Positions 38,330 through 53,286 are shown, counted from the first letter of the stretch. The stretch is 64,000 bases of DNA from Pusillimonas noertemannii (GCF_003096595.1 NZ_QEKO01000003.1:62001-126000); one strand, 5' to 3'. A program made the numbers and translations. Notes: generated by a model not told the origin, from the letters alone.

Positions 38330-38938
38330 ATGTCGTCCACGCTGCCCGAACCCGAGCCGCTCAAGGCGCTGATCGAGGCCTTGCGCCGTCTGCCGGGCGT
38401 CGGCGCGCGTACGGCGCGCCGCATGGCCTATCACATGCTTCAGCACGACGTTGCAGGCGCCCAGCACCTGGCCGCGGCGCTGGGCGATGCCGTGCGCGAC
38501 CTGCGCCATTGCGAGCGCTGCAACGGCTTTTCCGACGAGGCGATATGCCCGGTATGCGCCAATCCCAAGCGTGATCCCTCTCTGCTGTGCGTGGTCGAGA
38601 CGCCGGCCGACCAGAACATGATCGAATCCAGCCACGGCTACAAGGGGCTGTACTACGTGTTGATGGGAAGGCTTGCGCCCCTCGAGGGCGTGGGGCCGGC
38701 CGAGCTCCAGTTCGACCGCCTGATCAGGCGGGCCTGCGACGGCGAGGTGCGCGAGGTGATCCTGGCCACCAATTTCACGGCCGAGGGCGAAACCACGGCC
38801 CATTACCTGGCTGAATCACTGCGCTCGCATGGCTTGGCGGTATCGCGGCTGGCCAGGGGCGTTCCGGCGGGAAGCGAGCTGGAATACGTGGACGCGGGCA
38901 CCATCGCCTGGGCGCTGATGGAACGGCGCAGCTCTTGA
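38330..38938 (+). CDS. recR: Recombination mediator RecR
   Basis: A 202-residue protein that, with RecF and RecO, loads RecA on SSB-coated gaps. It has the helix-hairpin-helix [15 protein letters not shown], the zinc finger with Cys61, Cys64, Cys73 and Cys76 (CERC ... CPVC), and a Toprim domain starting [30 protein letters not shown] and the terminal [13 protein letters not shown] are typical. It is 3 bases after ybaB, so probably translated from the same mRNA. It is convergent with tal. Confidence 0.96.
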   Translation: MSSTLPEPEPLKALIEALRRLPGVGARTARRMAYHMLQHDVAGAQHLAAALGDAVRDLRHCERCNGFSDEAICPVCANPKRDPSLLCVVETPADQNMIESSHGYKGLYYVLMGRLAPLEGVGPAELQFDRLIRRACDGEVREVILATNFTAEGETTAHYLAESLRSHGLAVSRLARGVPAGSELEYVDAGTIAWALMERRSS

Positions 38939-39034
38939 AAAGCGCCGCACCCCGCATATAGGCCGCTCTCTTTGCATGTATCGGCGCAGCGCCCGTGACG
39001 AAGCGTGCGCCAGACGCCGGCGCGGCCGCTATCT

Positions 39035-40012
39035 TTAAATCGTATCGACCGAAGCCCCCGCCCGCACCTGTTCGACCAGGTCGTCGAGCTTGGCTGCGTC
39101 TGCCGAGAAGATCCGGATGCCTTCGCCCAGCTTGTCGCTGGCCATGGCGTCCATGTTCAGTGTGGTGCGGAACAGCACTTCGTCCATCACGATGCGTTGG
39201 GGCGGATTTTGCACCGCGGTGCTTGGATCGAGCTGGCGGCTGAGGGGCTGGGTGCTGCCGGCCAGTTCGCCCAGCAACTCGGGGCTGATGGTCAGCAGGT
39301 CGCAGCCCGCCAGGGCACGGATCTGGCCGATGTTCCTGAAGCTGGCCCCCATGATTTCGGTGGGGATGCCGTGCGCCTTGTAATAGTGATAGATGTTGCG
39401 CACCGACAGCACGCCCGGGTCGGAAGGGCCGGCATTGGCCGCTTCGTCCCATTGCTCGCCCGCCGCCTTTTTATGCCAGTCGTAGATGCGGCCGACAAAC
39501 GGTGAAATGAGACGGACCTTGGCCTGTGCGCAGGCAACAGCCTGGGCCAGCGAAAACAGCAGTGTCAGGTTGCAGTCGATGCCCTCGGCCTGCAGCGCTT
39601 TGGCCGCCTGGATGCCTTCCCAGGTGGATGCGATCTTGATCAGCACCCGCTCGCGGGGGATGCCGGCCAGCCGGTACAGCTCGATGATCTGCCGGGCGCG
39701 AATGACGGTTGCCTTGGTATCGAAGGACAGCCGCGCGTCGACTTCGGTCGAGACGCGGCCGGGCACGATCTGGAGGATTTCGCGGCCGAAGGCCACCAGC
39801 AGGCGGTCGACCAGTTCTTGCAGCGGCGCGCCCGGGTGCTCGGCCACCGTGCGCTCGAGCAGCGGCCGGTAGGCGTCTTTTTGCACGGCCTTGAGAATGA
39901 GCGAAGGATTTGTCGTGGCGTCGGTGGGACGATGCGCCTGCATCGCCTCGAAATCACCGGTATCGGCGACGACCGTGGTGTATTGGCGCAGGGCTTCGAG
40001 TTGATTGGACAT
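39035..40012 (-). CDS. tal: Transaldolase
   Basis: A 325-residue TalB-type transaldolase that transfers dihydroxyacetone units in the pentose phosphate pathway. The Schiff-base lysine is Lys126 in [36 protein letters not shown] and [13 protein letters not shown] are conserved. Length matches classical transaldolase (about 317). It stands alone, convergent with recR and divergent from carA. No terminator with a U-tract was seen in the 96 bases shared with recR. Confidence 0.95.
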   Translation of the reverse strand: MSNQLEALRQYTTVVADTGDFEAMQAHRPTDATTNPSLILKAVQKDAYRPLLERTVAEHPGAPLQELVDRLLVAFGREILQIVPGRVSTEVDARLSFDTKATVIRARQIIELYRLAGIPRERVLIKIASTWEGIQAAKALQAEGIDCNLTLLFSLAQAVACAQAKVRLISPFVGRIYDWHKKAAGEQWDEAANAGPSDPGVLSVRNIYHYYKAHGIPTEIMGASFRNIGQIRALAGCDLLTISPELLGELAGSTQPLSRQLDPSTAVQNPPQRIVMDEVLFRTTLNMDAMASDKLGEGIRIFSADAAKLDDLVEQVRAGASVDTI

Positions 40013-40121
40013 GGATACGAATCTTCTTTGGGCGTTTGGCGCCCCCGGGGTATCCGAGGGGGCACACTCATAGTATAGGCGTAAAGCACAAGGCGCCGCC
40101 GAGGGTCGCCTGCAACTAAAG

Positions 40122-40155
40122 TATAATTGGAGGGTTTACTTACTGACTTTATAAC
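40122..40155 (+). promoter_or_regulatory. Candidate carAB promoter elements
   Basis: A perfect TATAAT (40122-40127) lies 40 bases before the carA start but lacks a good -35. An overlapping pair, TTGGAG (40127-40132) and TATAAC (40150-40155) with 17-base spacing, would start transcription near 40162, almost at the start codon. Tandem promoters are known for carAB in enterobacteria; here this is only sequence inspection. Confidence 0.4.
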
Positions 40156-40167
40156 CGGGGTTTAGCG

Positions 40168-41322
40168 TTGCTGCCGTCACTACTTCCCGAGGGGTCCGAT
40201 TCGACTCCTCCCGCAATCCTGGCCTTGGCGGACGGTACCATCTTCAAGGGCGTCTCGATCGGCGCAGATGGACATACCGTCGCCGAGGTCGTCTTCAATA
40301 CCTCCATGACGGGCTACCAAGAGATCCTTACCGATCCCAGCTACAGCGGCCAGATCGTCACGCTTACCTATCCGCACATCGGCAATACCGGCATCAATGG
40401 CGAAGACGTCGAGTCGACGCGCGTCCATGCGGCGGGGCTCGTCGTGCGCGACTGCTCGCTGCGCGTATCGAGCTTTCGCTCCACCATGTCTTTGCCCGCC
40501 TACCTGAAACAGCAGGGCGTCGTGGCCATTTCGGGCGTCGACACCCGCAAGCTTACCCGCATCCTGCGTGATGGCGGGGCCCAGGGCGCCTGCATCCTGG
40601 TGGGCGACGACGAACAAAAGGCCGTCGCGCTGGCGCGCGGTTTTCCCGGCATGGCCGGGCAAGACCTTGCCCGCACCGTGTCCACCAAAAGCATAGAGTC
40701 CTGGAGCGAAGGCACCTGGAAGCTGGGTTCGGGCTATACCCAGATCGGCCAGGGCCAGCACCACGTGGTCGCCTACGATTTCGGCATCAAGTCCAATATC
40801 TTGCGCCTGCTGGCCGATCGGGGCTGCCGCATCACCGTGGTGCCGGCGCAAACCCCCGTCGACGAGGTGTTGGCGCTCAACCCCGACGGCATCTTCCTGT
40901 CGAACGGCCCGGGCGACCCCGAGCCCTGCGACTACGCCATTGAAACCGCAAGGGCGGCCATCGCGCGCAAGATTCCCTTGTTCGGCATCTGCCTGGGCCA
41001 GCAGATCATCGGGCTGGCCGTCGGCGGCAAGACGGTCAAGATGAAGGCCGGCCATCACGGCGCCAACCACCCGGTGCACGAGCTCGGCACGGGCAGGGTG
41101 TTCATCACCAGCCAGAATCACGGCTTCAACGTCGATGGCGAGTCGCTGCCGGGCAATGCCCGCGTCACGCATGTGTCGCTGTTCGACGGCACCCTGCAGG
41201 GCTTCGAACTGACCGATGCGCCTGCCTTCTGCTTTCAGGGCCACCCCGAGGCCAGCCCCGGCCCGCACGACATCGTCGTGCTTTTCGACAAATTCATCAG
41301 CCTCATGGCCCAGAAAAAGTAA
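40168..41322 (+). CDS. carA: Carbamoyl-phosphate synthase small (glutaminase) subunit
   Basis: A 384-residue glutamine amidotransferase that supplies ammonia to CarB for carbamoyl phosphate, the precursor of pyrimidines and arginine. The nucleophile is Cys275 in FGICLGQQ, with the partner His359 and Glu361 in [10 protein letters not shown]. The start is TTG at 40168, giving the expected N-terminus before [13 protein letters not shown]; the first in-frame ATG lies too far inside (in NTSMTGY). GGGG at 40157-40160 is the likely ribosome-binding site. carB follows after 9 bases. Confidence 0.95.
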   Translation: MLPSLLPEGSDSTPPAILALADGTIFKGVSIGADGHTVAEVVFNTSMTGYQEILTDPSYSGQIVTLTYPHIGNTGINGEDVESTRVHAAGLVVRDCSLRVSSFRSTMSLPAYLKQQGVVAISGVDTRKLTRILRDGGAQGACILVGDDEQKAVALARGFPGMAGQDLARTVSTKSIESWSEGTWKLGSGYTQIGQGQHHVVAYDFGIKSNILRLLADRGCRITVVPAQTPVDEVLALNPDGIFLSNGPGDPEPCDYAIETARAAIARKIPLFGICLGQQIIGLAVGGKTVKMKAGHHGANHPVHELGTGRVFITSQNHGFNVDGESLPGNARVTHVSLFDGTLQGFELTDAPAFCFQGHPEASPGPHDIVVLFDKFISLMAQKK

Positions 41323-41331
41323 TTCAGCACC

Positions 41332-44568
<3,237 letters not shown>

Positions 44569-44595
44569 ACCGCACAGGCGCGTTCTCGCTGCACC

Positions 44596-44628
44596 AAGGG
44601 CGACGGCATTGCCGTCGCCCTTTCTTCT
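44596..44628 (+). terminator. Intrinsic terminator after carAB
   Basis: AAGGGCGACGGC (44596-44607) pairs perfectly with GCCGTCGCCCTT (44611-44622) around an ATT loop, followed by TCTTCT. This is a classic strong rho-independent terminator separating carB from the permease. Confidence 0.9.
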
Positions 44629-44718
44629 GCCGTGCCGCTCTTGCGCACCGGCGGGGCCTGCGCGTAAACTCTGGCCCCAGCGCTGCTCCTTCAATCAATA
44701 ATCAATAAGGCATGGACA

Positions 44719-46038
44719 ATGTCGCAATCTTATTTCCCCCGCTGGAAGCCTGTACTGAACAAGAGTGAAAACATGGTGGTGCAGCCCGACGAGTACCTGT
44801 CGGCGCCGCAGAGCCTGGCCATGGGCGCCCAGCACGTCGTGGCCATGTTCGGGTCCACCATCCTGGCCCCGCTGCTGATGGGTTTCGACCCGAACGTCGC
44901 CATATTGATGTCGGGCATCGGCACGCTCATCTTCTTCCTGTTTGTGGGAGGCCGGGTGCCCAGCTACCTGGGCTCCAGTTTCGCCTTCATCGGCGGTGTC
45001 ATCGCGGTAACCGGCTATGCCGGCGCCGGTCCCAATGCCAATATCGGCCTTGCCCTGGGCGCCATCATCGTCTGCGGCCTGGTGTACACGCTGATAGGCC
45101 TGGTCGTCTGGTGGCTGAATGCCCGTTCGGGCGGCGGCGCCCAATGGATAGACCGGCTGATGCCGCCCGTGGTCACAGGCGCCATCGTTGCCGTCATCGG
45201 CCTGAACCTGGCGCCCATCGCGGCCCGGGGCGCCATGGGCGGCAGCACCTTCGAGGCCCTCATGGCGCTTCTTACCGTACTTTGCGTGGGCGGGGTCGGC
45301 GTCTATACGCGCGGCACCACCCAGCGCCTGCTGATACTGGTGGGCCTGCTGCTTTCCTGCGTCATTTACGCCGTGCTGGCCAACGGCCTGGGCCTGGGCA
45401 AGCCGCTGGACTTCAGCGGCGTGGCGACGGCGCCATGGCTGGGCCTGCCGCACTTTGCCAGCCCCGTATTCAATTTCCATGCCATCAGCATCATCGCTCC
45501 CGTGGCCATTATTCTCGTGGCCGAGAACCTGGGCCACATCAAGGCCGTCAGCGCCATGACGGGCCGCAACCTGGACGTCTACCTGGGCCGCGCCTTTGTC
45601 GGCGACGGGGTGGCCACCATGATATCGGGCTCGGTGGGCGGCACGGGCGTGACCACCTATGCCGAGAACATCGGCGTAATGACCGTGACGCGCATCTATT
45701 CCTCGCTGGTCTTCGTGGTGGCGGCCTTCATCGCCATCTTGCTGGGTTTCTCGCCCAAGTTCGGCGCACTCATCCAGCTGATTCCGGGGCCGGTGCTGGG
45801 CGGCATGTCGGTCGTGGTGTTCGGCCTCATTGCCGTGGCGGGCGCCCGCATCTGGGTTGTGAACCAGGTCGACTTCAGCGATAACCGCAACCTTATCGTC
45901 GCGGCGGTCACGCTGGTGCTGGGCGCAGGCAATTTCTCCATCGCCTTCGGCGCCTTCAAGCTGGACGGCATCGGAACGGCCACCTTCGGCGCCATCATTT
46001 TGTACGCTCTGCTTAGCGCCTGCCGCGCGCGACGCTGA
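44719..46038 (+). CDS. uraA: Uracil-type nucleobase permease (NCS2 family)
   Basis: A 439-residue inner-membrane nucleobase:cation symporter with about 12-14 hydrophobic segments. It resembles UraA/PyrP: AMGAQHVVAMFGSTILAPLL at the N-terminus, VPSYLGSSFAFIGGV, ENLGHIKAVSAMTGRNL (transport-site Glu) and GTGVTTYAENIGVM. Uracil or a close relative is the likely substrate. It follows carAB (pyrimidine synthesis) but is separated by a strong terminator, so it has its own promoter. Xanthine or uric acid transport is less likely given these motifs. Confidence 0.88.
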   Translation: MSQSYFPRWKPVLNKSENMVVQPDEYLSAPQSLAMGAQHVVAMFGSTILAPLLMGFDPNVAILMSGIGTLIFFLFVGGRVPSYLGSSFAFIGGVIAVTGYAGAGPNANIGLALGAIIVCGLVYTLIGLVVWWLNARSGGGAQWIDRLMPPVVTGAIVAVIGLNLAPIAARGAMGGSTFEALMALLTVLCVGGVGVYTRGTTQRLLILVGLLLSCVIYAVLANGLGLGKPLDFSGVATAPWLGLPHFASPVFNFHAISIIAPVAIILVAENLGHIKAVSAMTGRNLDVYLGRAFVGDGVATMISGSVGGTGVTTYAENIGVMTVTRIYSSLVFVVAAFIAILLGFSPKFGALIQLIPGPVLGGMSVVVFGLIAVAGARIWVVNQVDFSDNRNLIVAAVTLVLGAGNFSIAFGAFKLDGIGTATFGAIILYALLSACRARR

Positions 46039-46138
46039 GTCCGGCGCGGGCAAACCAAGGGCTTGTCACAAAACGGCAATAACCCGGGGCAGGGGGGCTT
46101 GCAATTTGCCCCAACTTTGCCGACAATAACTTATGCAC

Positions 46139-46169
46139 CCCCGGTTCAGGAGAGCCGGGGTTTTGCTTT
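46139..46169 (+). terminator. Intrinsic terminator after the uracil permease
   Basis: CCCCGGTT (46139-46146) pairs with AGCCGGGG (46153-46160), one G-U pair, around a 6-base loop, followed by TTTTGCTTT. It separates the permease transcript from the greA leader. Confidence 0.8.
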
Positions 46170-46245
46170 AAATCATAAAAACTCCTTGTTTTCATAGTTA
46201 AAGAGCCAGCTCAAGAACCCAACTTCCAGTTAGTCCTTGCTGATC

Positions 46246-46268
46246 GCCGCCGGTGCTCCACCGACGGC
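46246..46268 (+). promoter_or_regulatory. Upstream hairpin in the greA leader
   Basis: GCCG-C-CGGTG (46246-46255) pairs with CACCG-A-CGGC (46259-46268) with one internal mismatch and a 3-base loop. It lies 12 bases before the leader terminator hairpin. It could stabilise a leader RNA or compete in folding; function is not shown. Confidence 0.5.
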
Positions 46269-46280
46269 ACTCTTTACAGA

Positions 46281-46316
46281 GGCGCTCCCTCGTTGCGGAG
46301 CGTCTTTTTACTTTTC
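46281..46316 (+). terminator. Leader terminator in front of greA
   Basis: GGCGCTCC (46281-46288) pairs with GGAGCGTC (46297-46304, one G-U) around an 8-base loop, followed by TTTTTACTTTTC. It ends just before the greA Shine-Dalgarno AGGA (46321-46324). Its position resembles the attenuator in the E. coli greA leader that yields the GraL RNA. Confidence 0.8.
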
Positions 46317-46329
46317 ATTCAGGAACACC

Positions 46330-46806
46330 ATGGCTGCCATACCATTGACAGCAAGCGGCGCTGAACGCTTGCAACAAGAACTGCATCGCTTGAAAACCGT
46401 CGAGCGCCCCGAGGTCATCAACGCCATCGCCGAGGCGCGGGCTCAGGGCGACCTGTCCGAGAACGCCGAGTACGAAGCCGCGCGCGAGCGCCAGGCTTTT
46501 GTCGAGGGCCGTATCCAGGAGCTCGAGGGCACGCTTTCCAATGCGCAAATCATCGACCCCACGGCGCTCGACGTCGACGGCACCGCTGTGTTCGGCGCAA
46601 CCGTCGAAATCGAAGACCTCGAGTCGGGCGAGCGCCTTACCTACCAGATCGTGGGCGATGCCGAGGCCGACATCCGCGCCAACCGCATCTCGGTCTCCAG
46701 CCCTGTGGCCCGCGCGCTTATCGGCAAGGCCGAAGGCGACGTCGTCGAAGTCAAGGCGCCTGCCGGCATTCGTGAATACGAAGTGGTCGGTATCAGTTAC
46801 ATCTAA
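46330..46806 (+). CDS. greA: Transcription elongation factor GreA
   Basis: A 158-residue factor that enters the RNA polymerase secondary channel and stimulates cleavage of backtracked RNA. The N-terminal coiled coil carries the acidic tip in [10 protein letters not shown] (40-49), and the C-terminal FKBP-like domain has [21 protein letters not shown]. Length equals E. coli GreA. ATG 46330 follows AGGAACACC, which decides it over an in-frame start 93 bases upstream. An intrinsic terminator sits in the leader, implying control by attenuation. Confidence 0.96.
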   Translation: MAAIPLTASGAERLQQELHRLKTVERPEVINAIAEARAQGDLSENAEYEAARERQAFVEGRIQELEGTLSNAQIIDPTALDVDGTAVFGATVEIEDLESGERLTYQIVGDAEADIRANRISVSSPVARALIGKAEGDVVEVKAPAGIREYEVVGISYI

Positions 46807-46925
46807 GCGCCGGCCGGTGCGGCCGCGTTCGCAAAGCCAGGCTTGCGGACGTGTAAAATGGCCGGCCGTTGTCGTCGCTTTACAGGCATTCATGCCAGGG
46901 CCCGGCGGGCATAAAGCCCCGGGGC

Positions 46926-46965
46926 AAAAAAAAGCCCACACAATCGTGTAGGGCTTTATTGTTTC
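46926..46965. terminator. Bidirectional terminator between greA and yhbY
   Basis: AAAGCCC-ACAC (46931-46941) pairs with GTGT-A-GGGCTTT (46946-46957), one bulged A, loop AATC. On the minus strand the stem runs into eight U residues, ideal for ending yhbY. On the plus strand ATTGTTTCT follows, adequate for greA. Confidence 0.85.
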
Positions 46966-47012
46966 TGCGCTGTATTGCTATTTCCGGCCGCCCCGGCGAC
47001 TGAAGCGGGCGT

Positions 47013-47567
47013 TTATCGCTTGCGGGTGTCTGCGGCCCTGCCGCGGCGCACGCCGGCGCGCAGTGTCAGGGCGCTGCCTGTGCTGCGGCGCGGAATGCCA
47101 TGGGCGGGCGAGGGGGCCTGTGCGGCCCGCCGTGCGGGCCGGGCGCCCGAAGCGCCCTCGTCGGCCGGGCGACGAGGCTTGCGGGCCGGCTTTGCGCCCG
47201 AGGCCGCCTGTTTTTTGGAAACATAGGGCTCGGTGGGCTTGCGGCGCGCCCGCGTGGCGTTGCGGGCCTGTTCTTCGGCTGCGGCTTTTTCTGCGTCGGG
47301 CCGGTAGATAATCAAGGTTTTGCCCAGGTGGTGCACGGCGGCGCACGACAGGGCGTCGCAGATGGTTTCCAGGGTGGTGTCGCGCTGGGCGCGCTCTTGG
47401 CCATTGACCCTTATTTTTATAAGTTCATGGGCCGTAAGATTGAGGTCGATTTCTTTAAGAACGGCCGGAGTCAGGCCCTTGTCGCCGATCATGACGACGG
47501 GATGCAGCGGGTGGGCGGCGGCGCGCAGGGCGCTGCGTTCTTGGGATGTAATGTCTAGTTTGGGCAT
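47013..47567 (-). CDS. yhbY: YhbY-type CRM-domain RNA-binding protein with basic tail
   Basis: A 184-residue protein. Residues 1-95 are the CRM domain: LDITSQERSALRAAAHPLHP, VMIGDKGLTPAVLKEID, LNAHELIK-like ELIKIRV and LGKTLIIYRP. E. coli YhbY (97 residues) associates with pre-50S particles. Here about 85 further residues are Arg/Lys/Ala/Pro-rich and low in complexity, probably disordered and RNA-binding. ATG 47567 is chosen, leaving 17 bases to the divergent rlmE start. An earlier start would overlap rlmE. Confidence 0.87.
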   Translation of the reverse strand: MPKLDITSQERSALRAAAHPLHPVVMIGDKGLTPAVLKEIDLNLTAHELIKIRVNGQERAQRDTTLETICDALSCAAVHHLGKTLIIYRPDAEKAAAEEQARNATRARRKPTEPYVSKKQAASGAKPARKPRRPADEGASGARPARRAAQAPSPAHGIPRRSTGSALTLRAGVRRGRAADTRKR

Positions 47568-47584
47568 AATGGAATTGTACGGGA

Positions 47585-48259
47585 ATGGCCAAGAAAAAAT
47601 TCTCAAAAAACTGGATTCAGCAGCACATCAATGATCCATATGTGAAATTGGCGCAACAAAAGGGCTACCGCGCCCGCGCCGCCTTCAAGCTGCTCGAGAT
47701 CATCGAGGCAGAGAAACTGATGAACAAGGGCGACCTCGTGGTCGACCTGGGGTCGGCTCCCGGCAGCTGGTCCCAGGTGGCGCGAGAGCGCCTGGCCGGG
47801 CCGGGCGGCGTGGTGCAGGGGCGCATCATCGCCCTGGACATGCTGCCCATGGAACCCGTTGCCGGTGTCGAGTTCATCCAGGGCGATTTCCGCGACGACG
47901 CCGTGCTGGCGCAATTGAAACAAATTGTGGGCGATTCGCAGGTCGATCTTGTGATTTCCGACATGGCCCCCAATTTATCCGGAGTGGGTTCGGCCGATTC
48001 GGCTCGTATCCAGCACGTATGCGAACTGGCGCTCGACTTCGCCCTGCAGCATCTGCGGCCCGAGGGCGCCTTGATCGTCAAGGCGTTCCACGGCAGCGGC
48101 TTTTCCCAGATAGTCGAGTTGTTCAAGCAGCATTTCCGGCGGGTCGTCGAGCGCAAGCCCAAGGCTTCGCGCGATAAATCGTCTGAAACATTTCTGGTTG
48201 CCCGAGGCCTGAAAGCCCGGGAAAACCAAAGCGACGTTCGTTCTGTCGGGTTAGAATGA
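47585..48259 (+). CDS. rlmE: 23S rRNA 2'-O-methyltransferase RlmE (FtsJ)
   Basis: A 224-residue SAM-dependent methyltransferase that methylates the ribose of U2552 in the 50S A-loop. The SAM site [15 protein letters not shown] begins at residue 52. The catalytic K-D-K-E set fits Lys35 (RAAFKL), [19 protein letters not shown] and ERKPKASR. Length matches E. coli RlmE (209). ftsH follows after 74 bases, as in most proteobacteria. The promoter must lie mostly inside yhbY because the divergent gap is only 17 bases. Confidence 0.95.
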   Translation: MAKKKFSKNWIQQHINDPYVKLAQQKGYRARAAFKLLEIIEAEKLMNKGDLVVDLGSAPGSWSQVARERLAGPGGVVQGRIIALDMLPMEPVAGVEFIQGDFRDDAVLAQLKQIVGDSQVDLVISDMAPNLSGVGSADSARIQHVCELALDFALQHLRPEGALIVKAFHGSGFSQIVELFKQHFRRVVERKPKASRDKSSETFLVARGLKARENQSDVRSVGLE

Positions 48260-48333
48260 ATCATTCAAGTTCCTGATCGGCTGCCAAGAACGCGGGGCGG
48301 TGAGTCAGGTCGAGGTTACGTAGGAGGTTGGCT

Positions 48334-50229
<1,896 letters not shown>

Positions 50230-50252
50230 CAACAGGTAGCCGTGATACATCC

Positions 50253-51092
50253 ATGAGCGCCAAGCTGCTCTGCGGGCGCTTCGAGCTTTCGCTCGAGCGC
50301 CCCGTGGTCATGGGGATCCTCAACGTCACCCCCGATTCGTTTTCCGACGGATCGCGCCATTTCGAAACCGACGCCGCCATTGCGCACGGCCTGAAGCTTG
50401 CCGCCGAAGGCGCCGACATTATCGACATCGGCGCCGAATCCACGCGTCCGGGCGCGACCCCGGTGGGCCTGCAAGAAGAAATCGACCGCCTGCTGCCCGT
50501 GCTGGAAGGCCTGCGCGATTGCGGCGCAGCGCTGTCCGTCGACACGTTCAAGCCCGAGGTGATGCGCGGCGTCCTCGATGCCGGCGCCGACATGATCAAC
50601 GACATCTACGGGTTTCGCCAGCCAGGCGCCCTCGAGGCCGTCGCTGCTTCGTATTGCGGGCTTTGCGTCATGCACATGCAGGGCGAACCGCGCACCATGC
50701 AGCAGGCGCCTTGCTACGCCGACGTGGTGGCCGAGGTGCGCAGCTTCATGCTCGAGCGCATCGAGGCCCTGAGGACGCTGGGGGTGCACCCCCAGCGTGT
50801 GGTGCTTGACCCGGGCTTCGGCTTTGGCAAGACGGCCGAGCACAACTACGAGCTTCTGCGCCGCCTGCAAGATCTTTTCTTCGACGATTACCCCTGGCTG
50901 GTGGCCCTGTCTCGCAAGTCGATGATAGGGCATGTCACCGGCCGTGAACCCGACCAGCGCCTGGGTGGCAGCATCGCCGGGGCGCTTGCGGGCATTGTCC
51001 GCGGCGCCGCCATGGTGCGCGTTCATGACGTGGCGCAAACGGTCGATGCCATCAAGGTGTGGCAGACAGTACAAAACGGAGTCTCCGGATGA
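50253..51092 (+). CDS. folP: Dihydropteroate synthase
   Basis: A 279-residue TIM-barrel enzyme joining p-aminobenzoate to dihydropterin pyrophosphate in folate synthesis, the sulfonamide target. Signatures are [53 protein letters not shown] and [11 protein letters not shown] 50253 gives the usual N-terminus; the frame is open upstream into ftsH. Its stop overlaps the glmM start (ATGA), so the two are translationally coupled. Confidence 0.96.
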   Translation: MSAKLLCGRFELSLERPVVMGILNVTPDSFSDGSRHFETDAAIAHGLKLAAEGADIIDIGAESTRPGATPVGLQEEIDRLLPVLEGLRDCGAALSVDTFKPEVMRGVLDAGADMINDIYGFRQPGALEAVAASYCGLCVMHMQGEPRTMQQAPCYADVVAEVRSFMLERIEALRTLGVHPQRVVLDPGFGFGKTAEHNYELLRRLQDLFFDDYPWLVALSRKSMIGHVTGREPDQRLGGSIAGALAGIVRGAAMVRVHDVAQTVDAIKVWQTVQNGVSG

Positions 51093-52438
51093 GTCAGCGC
51101 AAGTATTTCGGCACCGACGGGGTGCGCGGTGAAGTGGGCGGCCCCACCATCAACCCCGAATTCACCCTGCGCCTGGGCTACGCCGCCGGCCAGGTGTTGG
51201 CCAGGCAGCACAACCCCATACGTGGCCGGCCCACGGTGGTCATAGGCAAAGACACGCGCATCTCGGGCTATATGCTCGAATCGGCGCTCGAGGCCGGCCT
51301 GTCCGCGGCCGGTGTCGATGTATTGCTGGCCGGCCCCGTGCCCACGCCGGCGGTGGCCTACCTGACCCGCGCGCTGCGCCTGGCCGCCGGCGTGGTCATC
51401 AGCGCTTCACACAACCCCTACCAAGACAACGGCATCAAGTTCTTTTCGGCCCAGGGCATGAAGCTGCCCGACGAGGTCGAAGAGCAGATCGAGGCCGCAA
51501 TCGATCAGCCGCTGGGCTGCGTCGGCTCTGAAGCACTCGGACGCGCGCGGCGCATAGACGACGCCTCGGGCCGCTACATCGAATTCTGCAAAAGCACTTT
51601 TCCCAACGAGCTCGACCTGTCGGGCATGAAGATCGTGGTCGACGCCGCGCACGGCGCCGCCTACCAGATCGCGCCCCACGTTTTCCGCGAACTGGGCGCC
51701 GAAGTGTTTCCCATCGGCTGCCAGCCCGATGGCTTCAACATCAACGAGGGCGTGGGTGCGCTTCATCCCGAAGCCATGATCGCCGAAGTGCAGAAGCGGG
51801 GCGCCCACGTCGGCATCGCGCTCGACGGCGATGCCGATCGGCTGCAGATGGTGGACCAGGCCGGGCGCCTCTACAACGGCGACGAGCTGCTGTACGCCAT
51901 AGTGCGCGACCGCCTGGCACAGGGCGAGGTCGCCGGCGTGGTCGGCACGCTGATGACCAATTTCGGTTTTGAAAAGCGCATGAAGGCCATGGGCATAGGC
52001 TTTGACCGCGCCAAGGTCGGCGACCGCTACGTGCTTGAAAGCATGCTGCAGAAGGGCTGGCTGTATGGCGGCGAAAGCTCGGGACACCTGCTGTGTCTCG
52101 ATTGCCACACTACGGGCGACGGCATCATCGCCGCGCTGCAGGTGCTTACCGCCGTGCGCCGCAGCGGCCAGAGCCTTGCGGAGACGGTCGGCGACCTGAA
52201 GATGTATCCGCAAGAAATGGTCAACGTGCCCTTGCAGCCCGGAACGCAGTGGGAGTCCCATCCTGGCCTGGCCCAGGCGAAAGAGCGTGTCGAGCGCGAA
52301 CTCAACGGCCGTGGCCGCGTATTGATACGCGCTTCGGGCACCGAGCCCAAGCTGCGCCTCATGGTCGAGGCCGAAGACTTGCAACTGGCGCAACAGGGTG
52401 TGCGGGAACTGGTTGCGGTCGACTTAACAAAGCGTTAA
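51089..52438 (+). CDS. glmM: Phosphoglucosamine mutase
   Basis: A 449-residue enzyme converting glucosamine-6-phosphate to glucosamine-1-phosphate for peptidoglycan and LPS precursors. The phosphoserine is Ser107 in [16 protein letters not shown], and the metal loop DGDADR starts at Asp246. GGESSGHLL and [14 protein letters not shown] are the sugar- and phosphate-binding motifs. ATG 51089 ([14 protein letters not shown]) overlaps folP by 4 bases with CGGAG ahead. Length matches E. coli GlmM (445). Confidence 0.97.
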   Translation: MSQRKYFGTDGVRGEVGGPTINPEFTLRLGYAAGQVLARQHNPIRGRPTVVIGKDTRISGYMLESALEAGLSAAGVDVLLAGPVPTPAVAYLTRALRLAAGVVISASHNPYQDNGIKFFSAQGMKLPDEVEEQIEAAIDQPLGCVGSEALGRARRIDDASGRYIEFCKSTFPNELDLSGMKIVVDAAHGAAYQIAPHVFRELGAEVFPIGCQPDGFNINEGVGALHPEAMIAEVQKRGAHVGIALDGDADRLQMVDQAGRLYNGDELLYAIVRDRLAQGEVAGVVGTLMTNFGFEKRMKAMGIGFDRAKVGDRYVLESMLQKGWLYGGESSGHLLCLDCHTTGDGIIAALQVLTAVRRSGQSLAETVGDLKMYPQEMVNVPLQPGTQWESHPGLAQAKERVERELNGRGRVLIRASGTEPKLRLMVEAEDLQLAQQGVRELVAVDLTKR

Positions 52439-52503
52439 CGTAGTCATCAAATACCTGAAACATTCCGCTGCCATAATGGCACAATGTCTGTGGAGTGATA
52501 TTT

Positions 52504-53286
52504 ATGCTAGAGCTTGCGCGAGTCAACGACGAACCAGAAGTCGGAGCCACATGGTCAGAGCATTCGACCGGGGGCCTGGTGCTCGGTTTGGCCCGCACCA
52601 ATGAAGAGCTCGAGGCCATTCAGCGCCTGCGTTACGACGTCTTCACCAAAGAAATGAACGCCGTGTTCCCCGACGCGGTCGACGGGCTCGATTCCGACCG
52701 TTTCGATCCCTGGTGCGAGCACTTCATGGTTACCGAGGCGGGCAGCGGCCGCGTGGTGGGCACCTATCGCCTGCTTACGCCCGCCAATGCCATCAAGGCG
52801 GGCGGCTATTATTCCGAATCCGAGTTCGACATCTCTTCACTCGACGGCATACGTTCATCGCTGGCCGAGGTGGGGCGTTCATGCATTCATGCCGACTACC
52901 GCAAGGGGTCGGTCATTATGCTGCTTTGGTCGGGCATCGCGGCCCTGATGCAGCAGGGCGGCTATCAATACGTATTGGGGTGCGCCAGCGTCAGCCTGCG
53001 CGACGACGGCGTCACGGCCGCCGAGGTGTGGCGCGCCGCCAAGAAAAGCATGGCCGCGCGCCCCGACGTGCCCCACGTCACGCCGCGCCACCGCTATCCG
53101 GTCGAGCGCCTCAACAGCGAACTGCCTGCCCGCGTGCCGCCGCTCATCAAGGGCTATCTCGCGCTGGGGGCCTCTATATGCGGCGAACCCGCCTGGGACC
53201 CCGACTTCAACACCGCCGACTTCCCCGTGCTGCTCGATATCGCCAAGGTCGAGCCTCGCTATCGCAAGCATTTCGGGCTCGATTAA
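52504..53286 (+). CDS. OlsB-like GNAT acyltransferase
   Basis: A 260-residue GNAT-fold protein of the OlsB/COG3176 type. Family segments are LRYDVFTKEMNAVFPD, VVGTYRLLTPANAIKAGGYY, LAEVGRSCIHADYRKG (acyl donor site) and GYLALGASICGEPAWDPDFN. OlsB moves a 3-hydroxyacyl chain from ACP to ornithine, the first step of phosphorus-free ornithine lipids; related proteins of unknown role share this domain. No olsA is adjacent. Its place beside ppx, ppk and pst suits a phosphate-limitation role, but I see no convincing PhoB box upstream. ATG 52504 follows TGGAG. Confidence 0.72.
   Translation: MLELARVNDEPEVGATWSEHSTGGLVLGLARTNEELEAIQRLRYDVFTKEMNAVFPDAVDGLDSDRFDPWCEHFMVTEAGSGRVVGTYRLLTPANAIKAGGYYSESEFDISSLDGIRSSLAEVGRSCIHADYRKGSVIMLLWSGIAALMQQGGYQYVLGCASVSLRDDGVTAAEVWRAAKKSMAARPDVPHVTPRHRYPVERLNSELPARVPPLIKGYLALGASICGEPAWDPDFNTADFPVLLDIAKVEPRYRKHFGLD

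Noticed and set aside
46237-46329. N-terminal extension of GreA
   Set aside because: It would translate through the leader terminator; GreA begins at [10 protein letters not shown] after a good Shine-Dalgarno.
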